64,000 nt of DNA. Origin: Spirosoma lacussanchae. Its GTDB lineage: Bacteria > Bacteroidota > Bacteroidia > Cytophagales > Spirosomataceae. Numbering within the stretch: position 1 is the first letter of the stretch; each line of letters opens with the position of its first letter. Positions 1 to 8,118 of this stretch are shown one piece after another. A program made the position numbers and the translations under genes. Under the pieces are notes generated by a model that saw only the letters and a program-made list of their open reading frames with translations, ran no database searches and was not told the DNA's origin. The stretch spans positions 124,001-188,000 of the forward strand of contig NZ_SWJG01000009.1 of the NCBI RefSeq assembly GCF_005870035.1, written 5' to 3'.

Positions 1-103
1 ATTACGGACTGATAGACACTAACTTTAATGCCCGATCAATCAATTTATGGCTCATCCGGGGGCTGTTCTGCGTAACTATCTGGTCAGCTAACCCGACTGC
101 CCC

Positions 104-1288
104 ATGAACGAAGAACACATCATCCTCCGCGCTCCCTCCGTATCTACCCGCGACATTTTTTCGGGCCGCCCGAGCACCCGAACCCCGTTCGAAACCCTGG
201 AATCAGCCGCTGCCGGACTCACCGTTGAGGTGCAGAACATCGACCGGCGCGACCTGGTCGACCTTACCCGCAGCCCTGACGTGGTAGCGGTAGCGGCCAA
301 TATTCCCATGAAGCTGATCAAACCGTTCGAGGTACAGGAGGTGCTGCAGCCAACGGCCACGTCGGTCGCCTGGGGCGTACAGGCTGTAGGCGCTGACACG
401 TCGCCATTTACGGGCAATGGCATCGTTGTGGCGGTGCTGGATACGGGTATCGATGCTACCCACCCGGCGTTTGCGGGCGTAACCCTGGTGCAACAGGACT
501 TTACCGGTGAAGGCGACGGCGACCAGGACGGCCACGGCACCCACTGCGCCGGAACGATCTTTGGCCGGGCGGTAAATGGTACCCGTATCGGCGTGGCTCC
601 GGGTGTGCAAAAGGCGCTCATTGGCAAAGTAATCGGCAACGAGGGCGGCAGCAGCGCGGGCATCATCAACGCCATGCAGTGGGCTCTTCAGAACGGCGCC
701 AACGTGATGTCTATGTCGCTGGGGATCGACTTTCCCGGTTTGGTTGGTCAGCTCATCGATCAGGGTATGCCGGCCGAACTGGCTACCTCGCAGGCACTGG
801 AAGGCTACCGGGCCAACGTACAGCTGTTCGAGAAAATGGCCCAGCTCGTTCGGGCTAGCAGCGGCTTTTTCCAGACGACCCTGCTGGTGGCAGCCGCCGG
901 TAACGAAAGCCAGCGCCCCCGGTTCGAGATTGCCGTCAGCCCGCCTGCCGTATCGGATGGGTTTATCTCGGTGGCGGCTCTGGGGCAGAACGGATCGACG
1001 TTTTCGGTAGCGCCTTTCTCCAATACCGGAGCCATTGTGTCGGGGCCGGGCGTAGCTGTTACGTCGGCCAAAGCCGGGGGTGGACTCGTCAACATGAGCG
1101 GTACCAGCATGGCTACGCCACACGTAGCGGGGGTTGCGGCTCTGTGGGCTGAGCAGCTGAAAACCAATGGCATGTTAACCCCCAATTCGCTAACCGCGCG
1201 GCTGGTAGCGTCAGGTGTTACAACCAACCTGGCGGTCGGTTTCGATCCGTTCGATATTGGTACCGGTATGGTCCGCGCTCCGCAGTAA
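104..1288 (+). CDS. S8 family serine peptidase (subtilisin-like)
   Basis: This 394-residue protein is a subtilase that hydrolyses peptide bonds with an Asp-His-Ser triad. The triad is visible: Asp113 in VAVLDTGID, His144 in DGHGTHCAGT and Ser335 in SGTSMATPHVAG. The oxyanion-hole Asn267 lies in AAAGNES. Residues 1-90 form a short N-terminal region, possibly an inhibitor-like prodomain. No signal peptide is visible at the chosen ATG, so the enzyme is either cytoplasmic or exported by another route. An insertion of about 50 residues (roughly 208-258) precedes the oxyanion strand. The gene stands alone and converges on the lipoprotein gene at 1369. The family call is firm; substrate and location are unknown. 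Confidence 0.92.
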   Translation: MNEEHIILRAPSVSTRDIFSGRPSTRTPFETLESAAAGLTVEVQNIDRRDLVDLTRSPDVVAVAANIPMKLIKPFEVQEVLQPTATSVAWGVQAVGADTSPFTGNGIVVAVLDTGIDATHPAFAGVTLVQQDFTGEGDGDQDGHGTHCAGTIFGRAVNGTRIGVAPGVQKALIGKVIGNEGGSSAGIINAMQWALQNGANVMSMSLGIDFPGLVGQLIDQGMPAELATSQALEGYRANVQLFEKMAQLVRASSGFFQTTLLVAAAGNESQRPRFEIAVSPPAVSDGFISVAALGQNGSTFSVAPFSNTGAIVSGPGVAVTSAKAGGGLVNMSGTSMATPHVAGVAALWAEQLKTNGMLTPNSLTARLVASGVTTNLAVGFDPFDIGTGMVRAPQ

Positions 1289-1368
1289 CCGGCCAGATAA
1301 ACTTTCGTTGTAAACCTCCGTTGTAAACGGTCTGCCCGCACCAGAATCAGGCAGATCGTTATTGAGGC

Positions 1369-1842
1369 TTAGTTGCCGACCCGTTTGTATTTTTCGATAA
1401 TGACGTGGTCAATGCCGAGCTTCTCAATTTTTTCTATTCCTTTCTGAATCAGCGTATCGCCAACGATGCGGACGGTGAATTTGAAGGCGTTATTTTCCCA
1501 CTTTTTATCCGAGAAATACGCCAGGTTTTCGGTGTAGGTGCTGTCGGTGAGGGTATACGTACCGCCACCGGCCGTAAAGGCGTGGGACGAATCGGCCGGG
1601 ACATTGACGGCATGATTCAGGAACGCAAAATGGGTTGCGTTGAGAATCTTGATCATTTTGTGGGTCGGATCGAAGGTAGAAAACGAGCTGTCTTTCTCGA
1701 TCGTGGTGGCCGAAACCAGCTCCCAGGTGCCTGCGAGGGGTATATCGGCTTGTTTTGTCTGACAGCTGTAGAGCGCCATACCGGTTAGTAGTGTCAGGGC
1801 AGCCCGGTCCATTCGGAAGTTCGGCATAGTGAATAGGTCCAT
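1369..1842 (-). CDS. Lipocalin-like putative lipoprotein
   Basis: The protein has a short hydrophobic leader ending in ALYSC-Q, which looks like a lipobox, so it is probably anchored as a lipoprotein. After it comes LAGTWELVSATTIEKD, the opening strand typical of lipocalin-like domains in Bacteroidota, followed by an alternating strand pattern consistent with a small barrel. Three in-frame Met codons (1842, 1827, 1812) are possible starts. The one at 1812 (MDRAALTLLTG) gives the most typical signal peptide. The ligand is unknown, and the lipocalin assignment rests on the opening motif and size only. Confidence 0.6.
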   Translation of the reverse strand: MDLFTMPNFRMDRAALTLLTGMALYSCQTKQADIPLAGTWELVSATTIEKDSSFSTFDPTHKMIKILNATHFAFLNHAVNVPADSSHAFTAGGGTYTLTDSTYTENLAYFSDKKWENNAFKFTVRIVGDTLIQKGIEKIEKLGIDHVIIEKYKRVGN

Positions 1843-1984
1843 TGTGTAGCGCCAACCGGCGCCTGGTAGTGACTGGCGGGCAAGTTAGACTAAACCGGCG
1901 TGCCAAGCTTCTTCATTTACCTGAATGATTGAGTTAAGCGGGTCGTACTGACTGATCAGCGGTCGTTTGGATCGACGGGCTGAT

Positions 1985-2401
1985 TCATAGATTAAGTTTA
2001 CCGAAGCTGTTCGCATACGTTTTGCCCGGGATGGGGTGGGTGAATTTTAGCGCCGACCAGACCGGGTCCAGGCTGAGTGATTTACTCTCAACAAGCCCAT
2101 AGGTGTAGCCGATCTCGATCACCTTCGGCAGGGTGAGGTCTGTTCCCAGTTGCCGCCCTTTGGGCCACGATACCCAAAGCATGCCGCCAACGTTCAGGTG
2201 CTCTTTTAAAGCGGCAAACTGAGCGTGCATCTGCTGCTGACTTGTTATAAACAGAAAGATGTAATCAAACAAACCGTCGGGTGTCGACGAAACATCCAGG
2301 AGTGGGAGTTCGAGGCCGCTTATGGTTTCGGCGGGTGCGTCGATGAACAGAGCCCGTCCGCCGGGTCTGATGCCCATTTTGGCCGCAATGGATTTGGTCA
2401 T
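1985..2401 (-). CDS. DUF3052-like protein
   Basis: This 138-residue protein matches my recollection of the DUF3052 pattern: an opening KMGIRPGGRALFIDAPAE, a central FDYIFLFITS, then LNVGGMLWVSWPKG and a closing DPVWSALKFTHPI. The order resembles the C-terminal half of a Rossmann methyltransferase-like fold without an obvious SAM motif. No signal peptide is present, so it is probably cytoplasmic. Biochemical function is unknown. It lies about 100 bases downstream of the DUF1330 gene on the same strand. Confidence 0.65.
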   Translation of the reverse strand: MTKSIAAKMGIRPGGRALFIDAPAETISGLELPLLDVSSTPDGLFDYIFLFITSQQQMHAQFAALKEHLNVGGMLWVSWPKGRQLGTDLTLPKVIEIGYTYGLVESKSLSLDPVWSALKFTHPIPGKTYANSFGKLNL

Positions 2402-2503
2402 GCTTTCGGTCGTTGGTTGTTGCTGACTACAACTACCGGGCTGATAAAACCGTTTTCGCCAACCCGAAAATCGACTGCTTCTGTCCGGGCCGAAATCTCA
2501 ACC

Positions 2504-2806
2504 TCATAATTTTACCCCCTTGATCAGGACCGACGTCCTGACCGATTGTTCTTTCAGGTGCAGAAACTGTTTGCGGCTCTCGTCCTGCATGAAGGCGGTG
2601 AAGTCAGATTCGTTGTCAAACTCGACCAGGTGTATTTCGTAGGGTTTGTCAATCTGTGACTCGATATAGACGTCATCGGTAGGACGAATGCGGGCCAGCA
2701 GCCGACCATTGTAGGTGGCGATGAGTGGAATAGCTACCGCTTCGAACGCATGAAAGACGTCTTCCTGTCCTTCGTTGATGTAGATAAGCTGGGTGAAATA
2801 GATCAT
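2504..2806 (-). CDS. DUF1330-like dimeric alpha/beta-barrel protein
   Basis: At 100 residues, the protein begins MIYFTQLIYINEGQED and contains IPLIATYNGRLLARIRP and YEIHLVEFDNESDFTAFMQD. These are the strand-helix pattern of the DUF1330/ferredoxin-like dimeric barrel family, whose members are small cytoplasmic proteins of mostly unknown role. A possible promoter with TACTTTTG lies about 75 bases upstream. The fold call is reasonable; no catalytic claim is made. Confidence 0.6.
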   Translation of the reverse strand: MIYFTQLIYINEGQEDVFHAFEAVAIPLIATYNGRLLARIRPTDDVYIESQIDKPYEIHLVEFDNESDFTAFMQDESRKQFLHLKEQSVRTSVLIKGVKL

Positions 2807-2881
2807 GGCGGCAAATGGTAAGTCAGGCCTTTGTCCCCAAAAGGTCTAAGGGGTTGTGATTATTGTCAACTATACACCAAC

Positions 2882-2889
2882 CAAAAGTA
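2882..2889 (-). promoter_or_regulatory. Possible Bacteroidota -7 promoter element
   Basis: The minus strand reads TACTTTTG, matching TAnnTTTG exactly. It lies 75 bases before the DUF1330-like start at 2806. A TTG that could be the -33 box (2914-2916) is 24 bases away, slightly too far, so the call is weak. Confidence 0.3.
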
Positions 2890-2951
2890 CTACTATTAAT
2901 TTACCAGCTTAATCAAGACTAAGGTAACGGGGCGGACGCCCAGCGGTCGGT

Positions 2952-3890
2952 TTATGGGTAGCGCTTGGCCAATAGTTCGGCCAGATCGATAATATCCATA
3001 TGCCGGGCCAGGCCGTCTATCCAATGGATTGGTATGGCCTCATAGCCGTAATAAATGCCCGCCAGGCCGCCCGCCACACAGGCAGTTGTATCGGTGTCCT
3101 CGCCGAGGTTAACCGCCATCAGCACCGATTGGCTGTAGGTAGACGAGCGCAGGAAGCACCACAGGCTGCTTTCCAGCGTATCGATCACATAACCCGAACT
3201 GCGAATCCGGGATACATCAAGGGCGGACAGGTCTGCCTTCAGGATGCGGTCGAACAGGCTGACCTCATATTTGTCGATTAGCTGTTCGGTCAGAAACGAA
3301 GTAATCTGCTGTTGGGTCTGGGCATACGCAGCCTGTTTCGGCTGCCCGTTCAGTAGGGCTATGGCGAACTCGACATAGATGAAGCAGGCCAGTACAGACC
3401 GCACGTGGGCGTGGGTAATGCCGGAAACCTGGCGAACCGTTTCGTAGCGGGCAGCCCTATCTGGTTCTGTGCGGAGCGAAATAGCCAGGGGCAGTATGCG
3501 CATCAGTGCCCCATTTCCATTGCTGTGTTCTGAACGGCCGCCCGAATCGAGTGGCGACACACCCAGCATCAGTTGCTGAATGGCCATGTGGGTGGCGTTT
3601 CCGATATCGAAAACCTGACCCCGGGCGCTCCAGTGGCCCTCCTGTAGCCAGCGCGAAAACAGACTGGCTATATCATCGAGGCTGAGGCCCCGGCAGAGGC
3701 TTTCGGCCGTACAGAGCAACATCGAACTGTCGTCGGAGAACGTACCCGGCGGCTGGTTCCAGGTGCCGTACCCTATATAATCGGTGACGGGCTGCTGGGC
3801 CAGGTACTCCCGTGATTTGAATTCGACAGGTACGCCAAGCGCATCGGCAACCGCTGCTCCCATCAATGCCCCTTTTACCCGGTTCTTCAT
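2952..3890 (-). CDS. ADP-ribosylglycohydrolase family protein
   Basis: This 312-residue protein belongs to the ARH/DraG family, which removes ADP-ribose from proteins or nucleic acids using two magnesium ions. Metal-site motifs are present: GAAVADALGVPVEF at about 11-24, GTFSDDSSM at 49-57 (T and DD ligands) and GEDTDTTA at about 263-270. Length is normal for the family and there is no signal peptide. The target cannot be predicted. No partner ADP-ribosyltransferase or nitrogenase gene is next to it, so a DraG role in nitrogen fixation is not supported. Confidence 0.88.
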   Translation of the reverse strand: MKNRVKGALMGAAVADALGVPVEFKSREYLAQQPVTDYIGYGTWNQPPGTFSDDSSMLLCTAESLCRGLSLDDIASLFSRWLQEGHWSARGQVFDIGNATHMAIQQLMLGVSPLDSGGRSEHSNGNGALMRILPLAISLRTEPDRAARYETVRQVSGITHAHVRSVLACFIYVEFAIALLNGQPKQAAYAQTQQQITSFLTEQLIDKYEVSLFDRILKADLSALDVSRIRSSGYVIDTLESSLWCFLRSSTYSQSVLMAVNLGEDTDTTACVAGGLAGIYYGYEAIPIHWIDGLARHMDIIDLAELLAKRYP

Positions 3891-3958
3891 CTATTTCTAG
3901 TTGGATTGAACGTATGTGCTACCGCACGCTTCTCATTGTTTTTTTCTAGTCTAGCTCA

Positions 3959-4570
3959 TCAGCTGGTAAGCCACCCGACTCTCCTGCGCCAGGCATCATA
4001 CTCAGCCTGCTTCGATTGCCTTTCGCTGGCTGTGAGCTGGGTTGTCTGCTCAGCGTTCAGCTGGGCGGTTAGTTCGACCAGGCGCTCCTGGACGGTGTTT
4101 AACCCCAGCGACTGGCGACGCTGATTGACCCGGTCGATAGAATCGTCGAGCCGATGGGGCACCAGCTGGCCCTGTTCGTCATCTACAAACTGAGTGCCAT
4201 ACGACTGGGGCCGATTCTCGTACAGGGCAATCCGGTCCGACAGGAAAGCCATACTGACGGGATCGATGGTTCTCGTCTTTTGCTGCTCGCTCATGAGAGC
4301 CAGCGCACTTTTCATAAACGAAGGTAAGCTGATGGCGTGCTGAACAATTAACCAGGCCGCCTGGCTGGCTTCTTCGCCTACCTGTTCCTGAGCGGGCCAG
4401 CCAATCTGGCTGATTATGTCCTGAAGCCAATGGGCATTATCGAGATGCACCGCTTCCATCTCGGGATTGTAGCCATGGAAAAGCTTACCCTCTGTAATCA
4501 GTCGCTGTCTGACGCGGAGGTCATGCCCGCGTCGTTCGATCAGCTCGCGGGCCAGATCAGGATACAACAT
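3959..4570 (-). CDS. DUF6624-like protein
   Basis: Two features recall the DUF6624 family: GWPAQEQVGEEASQAAWLIV with following QHA, and a later LSDRIALYENRPQSYGTQF. The second half is polar and probably a helical coiled region (about residues 140-195). There is no signal peptide. Biochemical function is unknown. The gene lies between ADP-ribosylglycohydrolase and NTF2-like genes on the same strand, with gaps that do not demand an operon. Confidence 0.6.
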   Translation of the reverse strand: MLYPDLARELIERRGHDLRVRQRLITEGKLFHGYNPEMEAVHLDNAHWLQDIISQIGWPAQEQVGEEASQAAWLIVQHAISLPSFMKSALALMSEQQKTRTIDPVSMAFLSDRIALYENRPQSYGTQFVDDEQGQLVPHRLDDSIDRVNQRRQSLGLNTVQERLVELTAQLNAEQTTQLTASERQSKQAEYDAWRRRVGWLTS

Positions 4571-4639
4571 GTCATCGAAATTTAACAGGACGACGTAGCT
4601 GGCCTGTATTTAATTGCGTTTGTACAGTCTGGCGTCGGA

Positions 4640-4681
4640 TGGCCAGGCGCCAAAAAACAGGAGGTTTTCACCGCCTGGCCA
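4640..4681 (-). terminator. Hairpin overlapping the end of the NTF2-like gene
   Basis: Ten-base arms TGGCCAGGCG (4640-4649) and CGCCTGGCCA (4672-4681) pair perfectly around a 22-base loop. The right arm overlaps the last codons and stop of the gene ending at 4668. The position suits a terminator, although no clear U-tract follows. Confidence 0.4.
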
Positions 4682-5039
4682 CATTGTCAGGGTCGATGTT
4701 GATAACGAACGCCCGTAATTCGGCAAGTTTGCCGTCCCGAAAACGCCATACGTCGCTGTAGGCGTAGTGAGTGGGGTTTCCGTTTTCGTTCTTCATGGTT
4801 ACGCTGCCAACCGCTACAAGAAAGTCGCCTTCCGCCAGTAAATCTTCGACCGTGACAAGGGGTGGTTCGGTATAGTTCGTTGCCATCCACTGGCGCACGG
4901 CTTCTTTTCCTTTCAGGACGGTGTCGCCGACAAATGTCCATTCTGTGTCGTCGGTGCAGAGCGCCAGAAAGCCTTCATAGTTGCCCTCGGCAATAGCTGC
5001 GTTGCCCTTCAGTAACAGGGCTTTGTTGTTCTCGGTCAT
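4668..5039 (-). CDS. NTF2/SnoaL-like protein
   Basis: This 123-residue protein has the SnoaL-like NTF2 fold pattern: an N-terminal helix (NAAIAEGNYEGFLALCTDD), then TEWTFVGDTVLKGKEAVRQW, and closing strands SDVWRFRDGKLAELRAFV. The family includes small ketosteroid-isomerase-like enzymes and many proteins with no known activity. No signal peptide is seen. Nothing in the neighbourhood points to a substrate. Confidence 0.75.
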   Translation of the reverse strand: MTENNKALLLKGNAAIAEGNYEGFLALCTDDTEWTFVGDTVLKGKEAVRQWMATNYTEPPLVTVEDLLAEGDFLVAVGSVTMKNENGNPTHYAYSDVWRFRDGKLAELRAFVINIDPDNVARR

Positions 5040-5216
5040 GGTACAGCCTGTCTTGTCACAGATACAGCCGTTTTGTGCCTGCCAAATGAGTTCGTTTGCG
5101 CCATCGATGCAGGATCGGCCGACTCTTTACCCTACAACACACCCGTGTTTGGCTTGTTAGGCAAATTCCGACAAAAAATAGATGAGCGTACCCCGGCCTT
5201 CTGTTCCCCGAGGTCG

Positions 5217-6272
5217 TTACTTTATGAACGTAGCCACCATTCCTCCGGGCGATAAGGTGCGGATGCAGTCGTTGCCTCCATCGATAATGTACAGGGTGCC
5301 GCTGCTGTTGTAAGCAAGGGCTACGCCCAGGGGGAAATTAAAGAGTGCCTGTAGAGCAGGCCCGTCTTTGTAGCCTTCCGTAGCGCGGCCCCCCATATTG
5401 ACGCCCCGCTGGATGACACTGTTGCCGGCTACCGTACTGACTTTGTTATCGGCAACTTTGATGAGTCGATGCAGCCGTACGTCCGCGAAAATCAGGTCGC
5501 CTTTTGCCGAAAAAACGATCGGTCCGGGGGTGAACAGTTCGGCCGTACGTACATCGCCCGGCGTATAAACCGGGTTAAACTCCCGCTTTCCGCACAAACC
5601 CGCTACAACCGTCACGGTGGCAGTACTTCCGCTCGTCAACGTTATCTTTTTAATGCATCGATCGTCTAAATCACTGACGAACAGGTTTCCCGACGCATCG
5701 ACCGACAAGCCCTCTATGCGTTTCAACGCTATTCTTTCGCGGGTAACGGCATCGTTCAGCGTCGTTACAGTGCCTTTGGTATCAATTCGCCTGATGACGT
5801 ACCGGCGGTAGCTCAGGTTTGCTTTTTCGCTTTCTTCGTCGGCATCCAGCACGTACAGATTTCCGGCGCGGTCGATGGCAATATGATCCAGGCTTCTAAA
5901 ATTGGCCGTGGCCAGTGGCCCGTCAATCACCCCGTACGTATAGGGCTGACCACCAAACCGGGTAATTTTGCCGTCCGGCGTGATTTTGCGGATAAGGTTA
6001 TCCCGACTGGCGATGACGTACAGATTATCCTGCGTGTCGATAGCCATATAGTCGATCCTGACCGTGAGGTTCTTAATAAAGTTTTTCCAGCCGTCCAGCA
6101 CCACGGTAGCCTTGCCATCCGGCGAAACTTTAACCAGTTTATCCCGGACGCCCACAAGCACGTTATTTTTACTGTCGACCACCAGACAACGGCTCCCCGA
6201 AAAAGAGATTTTGTCCTGGGCAGTGGTCAGTGACGAAAGACTAACCAATAGGCAGAGTAACGTATAGTTCAT
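5217..6272 (-). CDS. NHL-repeat secreted protein
   Basis: A signal peptide (MNYTLLCLLVSLSSLTTAQ) is followed by about six beta-propeller blades. These carry repeated phrases such as NLYVIASRDNLIRKITPDG, NLYVLDADEES, NLFVSDLDDRCIKKI and TLYIIDGGNDCIRTLSPGG, the usual NHL blade pattern. The 351-residue length fits one propeller, probably periplasmic or secreted. NHL propellers mostly bind partners rather than catalyse reactions; no enzyme motif is visible. The gene is monocistronic by spacing. Confidence 0.8.
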   Translation of the reverse strand: MNYTLLCLLVSLSSLTTAQDKISFSGSRCLVVDSKNNVLVGVRDKLVKVSPDGKATVVLDGWKNFIKNLTVRIDYMAIDTQDNLYVIASRDNLIRKITPDGKITRFGGQPYTYGVIDGPLATANFRSLDHIAIDRAGNLYVLDADEESEKANLSYRRYVIRRIDTKGTVTTLNDAVTRERIALKRIEGLSVDASGNLFVSDLDDRCIKKITLTSGSTATVTVVAGLCGKREFNPVYTPGDVRTAELFTPGPIVFSAKGDLIFADVRLHRLIKVADNKVSTVAGNSVIQRGVNMGGRATEGYKDGPALQALFNFPLGVALAYNSSGTLYIIDGGNDCIRTLSPGGMVATFIK

Positions 6273-6333
6273 GTGGTAGTTAGATCCGTCAGTTTATCAG
6301 CATCCCGTCAGTCCTGCCTGTGGCCATAGTAGG

Positions 6334-6786
6334 CTATGTGCCGGTCTGATCAGAGAGCTTTTCCATAACCCATCCGCCAAAAGGCTTTACAGTGGCATAA
6401 ACAGGCTTTCCATCTTTAGTGCTGCCGGGGACTTTGCAGGACCAGCCATACGCGCTGCCTCTCGCTAGCGCGTCCTGGAAGGCTGCTTCGGGAAGGGGAA
6501 CTTTCAGTCGGCCATTAGACGCGGTGCCGGCCTGTCCGGCATAGCTGCCTATGGTGATATAGACAAAGCGGTTTCCAGGAGGGCCCTGCACGAACGGACC
6601 CGTAAGCGAAAGAGCCGACTCGCTGGGCTGCTTCAGGTGTATAACAAACCGAAAGGTCAGATCCCGGCCATTGCCTATTTGTGCCTGCACAATCTCGTTC
6701 TGAACACCTTTGCCTTTCTGCAAGCCATACACGAGGCCGTCAACCGGGTTTTGCAGCAGGATTTTCAAGTTAATTTCGTTCGCCAT
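6334..6786 (-). CDS. DUF5990-like protein
   Basis: This 150-residue protein contains GLVYGLQKGKG, DLTFRFVIHL, LTGPFVQGPPGNRFVYITIG and GWSCKVPGSTKDGKP, the order I associate with DUF5990. It has no signal peptide and no known activity. It is cut off from the upstream SRPBCC gene by a strong hairpin at 6808-6841. Confidence 0.6.
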   Translation of the reverse strand: MANEINLKILLQNPVDGLVYGLQKGKGVQNEIVQAQIGNGRDLTFRFVIHLKQPSESALSLTGPFVQGPPGNRFVYITIGSYAGQAGTASNGRLKVPLPEAAFQDALARGSAYGWSCKVPGSTKDGKPVYATVKPFGGWVMEKLSDQTGT

Positions 6787-6807
6787 AGATCAGGATCAGG
6801 ATTGAAT

Positions 6808-6841
6808 ACGGGCAACAACCGGCCAGCCGGTTGTTGCCCGT
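6808..6841 (-). terminator. Hairpin terminator after the arsR-SRPBCC operon
   Basis: Fifteen-base perfect arms (6808-6822 and 6827-6841, core GGGCAACAACCGG) enclose a four-base loop, 12 bases after the SRPBCC stop. No strong U-tract follows, but strength and position fit transcription termination. Confidence 0.6.
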
Positions 6842-6853
6842 GACGAAGGCAAT

Positions 6854-7345
6854 TTATCCTTTTTGTGGCGATAAAATAGCCAGTAATTCGTCCAGATTTT
6901 TCAAGTTCATAGCCGTGCCTTCCCGGAATCCCATCTCAAGCATTTTCTCCAGGCGGGCAAGCGATTCATTGTAAATACTGACACGTACGGTTGTCTTTCC
7001 GTCTTGCTCGCTAAACGTCAAATCCCACTCAGAACCGGGCAGCTCCGGGTTTTCATCTTTGTCGGCAAACGCATTCAGCAATTTGAAATTGGTTTTCGGG
7101 CTAATGGACGTATATATCTGAATGGACCAGCGCTCGTCGCCTTCGGGGCTCACCATTGCATAAAACCGTCGGCCGCCAACGACAAAGTCCATAAACTTTG
7201 TTTTTGACGTCCAGGGTTTAGGTGCCCACCATTGATCAAGGATTTCTGGCTTCGTGTAAGCATCCCATACCAGCGAAAGGTCGGCATCAAACTCTCTGGA
7301 GAAAGTTACCATTTTTGTTGTTTTGTCAACGGTGAAGTCGTTCAT
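6854..7345 (-). CDS. SRPBCC (AHSA1-like) domain protein
   Basis: This 163-residue protein has the START/Bet-v-1-like pattern of the AHSA1 group: FSREFDADLSLVWDAYTKPEILDQWW near residues 15-40, a central FVVGGRRFYAM, and the closing helix EGTAMNLKNLDELLAIL. Such proteins form a hydrophobic ligand pocket. It overlaps the arsR-like gene by four bases (ATGA), so the two are translationally coupled. ArsR-SRPBCC pairs are common; the ligand is usually unknown. Confidence 0.85.
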   Translation of the reverse strand: MNDFTVDKTTKMVTFSREFDADLSLVWDAYTKPEILDQWWAPKPWTSKTKFMDFVVGGRRFYAMVSPEGDERWSIQIYTSISPKTNFKLLNAFADKDENPELPGSEWDLTFSEQDGKTTVRVSIYNESLARLEKMLEMGFREGTAMNLKNLDELLAILSPQKG

Positions 7346-7662
7346 TTGTGTTGTTGTTTGAGGGTTGATAATACATCGTCAAGTTGGTTGAAACGGGTCT
7401 CCCACAGTTTCCGGAATTGGCTCACCCACTCGTCAACCTCTTTTATTTTCTCTACTTCGAGTGAGTAGTAGATCTCCCTGCCTTGCTGTTCCTGTTTTAC
7501 CAGTTCGCACTCGGTCAGGATGCGGAGGTGTTTGGAAACCGACTGTCGGGTCGTATTGAAGTTCTCCGCAATGGCGTTCGGGGTCATGGCCTGCAAGGCA
7601 ATCAGGGTGAGGATGGCCCGTCTTGTAGGGTCGGCTATTGCCTGAAAAATATCTCGTCTCAT
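7342..7662 (-). CDS. ArsR-family transcriptional regulator
   Basis: This 106-residue winged-helix protein begins MRRDIFQAIADPTRRAILTL and carries the recognition helix TTRQSVSKHLRILTECELV followed by the wing QQGREIYYSLE. It lacks the cysteine metal site of arsenic or cadmium sensors, so it probably does not sense metal through that site. It is the first gene of a two-gene operon with an SRPBCC protein. Its promoter sits in a perfect inverted repeat 17 bases upstream, which strongly suggests autoregulation. It resembles the SdpR-type subgroup, and an SDP-like locus lies 1.2 kb away, but no direct link is shown. Confidence 0.9.
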   Translation of the reverse strand: MRRDIFQAIADPTRRAILTLIALQAMTPNAIAENFNTTRQSVSKHLRILTECELVKQEQQGREIYYSLEVEKIKEVDEWVSQFRKLWETRFNQLDDVLSTLKQQHK

Positions 7663-7678
7663 GCCGTCTTTGAGTTAT

Positions 7679-7728
7679 TTGCGAAACCGAATGGTTGCAA
7701 ATTTATGTGCAACCATTCGGTTTCGCAA
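7679..7728 (-). promoter_or_regulatory. arsR promoter within a 21-bp perfect inverted repeat (operator)
   Basis: Arms 7679-7699 and 7708-7728 are perfectly complementary and separated by eight bases. On the minus strand the spacer region contains TAAATTTG (7698-7705), an exact TAnnTTTG -7 box. A TTG at 7726-7728 lies 20 bases upstream of it, the right distance for the Bacteroidota -33 box. Each arm also contains the smaller dyad AACCnnnnGGTT. A repressor dimer bound here would block the polymerase, so the ArsR protein encoded 17 bases downstream probably controls its own operon. Confidence 0.8.
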
Positions 7729-8118
7729 GCTTTCTGAAAGAAAATCAGTTGAGCTAATCGGTCTGGAGGGGGGCATCGCAAAACGGCGGCCGACTCGACA
7801 ATGGCCCCACTTTCAGTATAGTAGTGCGAAATGCGTAGTTTGTGCAGCTGTATTTATGTCGAGTCCTGCTTACAGAAACTTTCGTTTGGCCAAGGGGAAT
7901 TCCTAAAACGTAAGCCTGATTGGCTGAGTACAATGTATCCAGCCGTGTAGAAGCTACAATGGATAGCAGTCTGTAAAAAGCAACTTTTACATGTCGTTAA
8001 CATTCTTTTACTAATCAGTGACAGACGACAGAATACAAACTTCTAGTTTTGCTGAAATCCTTCAACGGATCTGATAAGATCAGAATACAGATTTACTTTT
8101 TTTAAACCGACAAAACAG
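7729..8118. other. Intergenic region, no gene seen
   Basis: About 390 bases upstream of the rightward gene at 8119. Short open frames here lack coding character. The only site I can point to is the possible -7 box at 8044-8051. Base composition becomes A+T-rich from about 7900 onward, the left edge of the accessory island. Confidence 0.6.
8044..8051 (+). promoter_or_regulatory. Possible -7 promoter element for the gene at 8119
   Basis: TAGTTTTG matches TAnnTTTG exactly and lies 67 bases before the start codon at 8119. No convincing TTTG is found 19-21 bases upstream. Confidence 0.35.

Noticed and set aside
47..91. 14-codon frame upstream of the protease (MAHPGAVLRNYLVS)
   Set aside because: It is too short and has no support beyond openness; stop codons lie just upstream in the same frame.
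7342..7662. ArsR regulator as the SdpR of the nearby SDP-like locus
   Set aside because: It forms an overlapping operon with an SRPBCC gene and is separated from sdpI by another gene; its operator has no copy near sdpC that I can see. Subfamily similarity alone is not enough.
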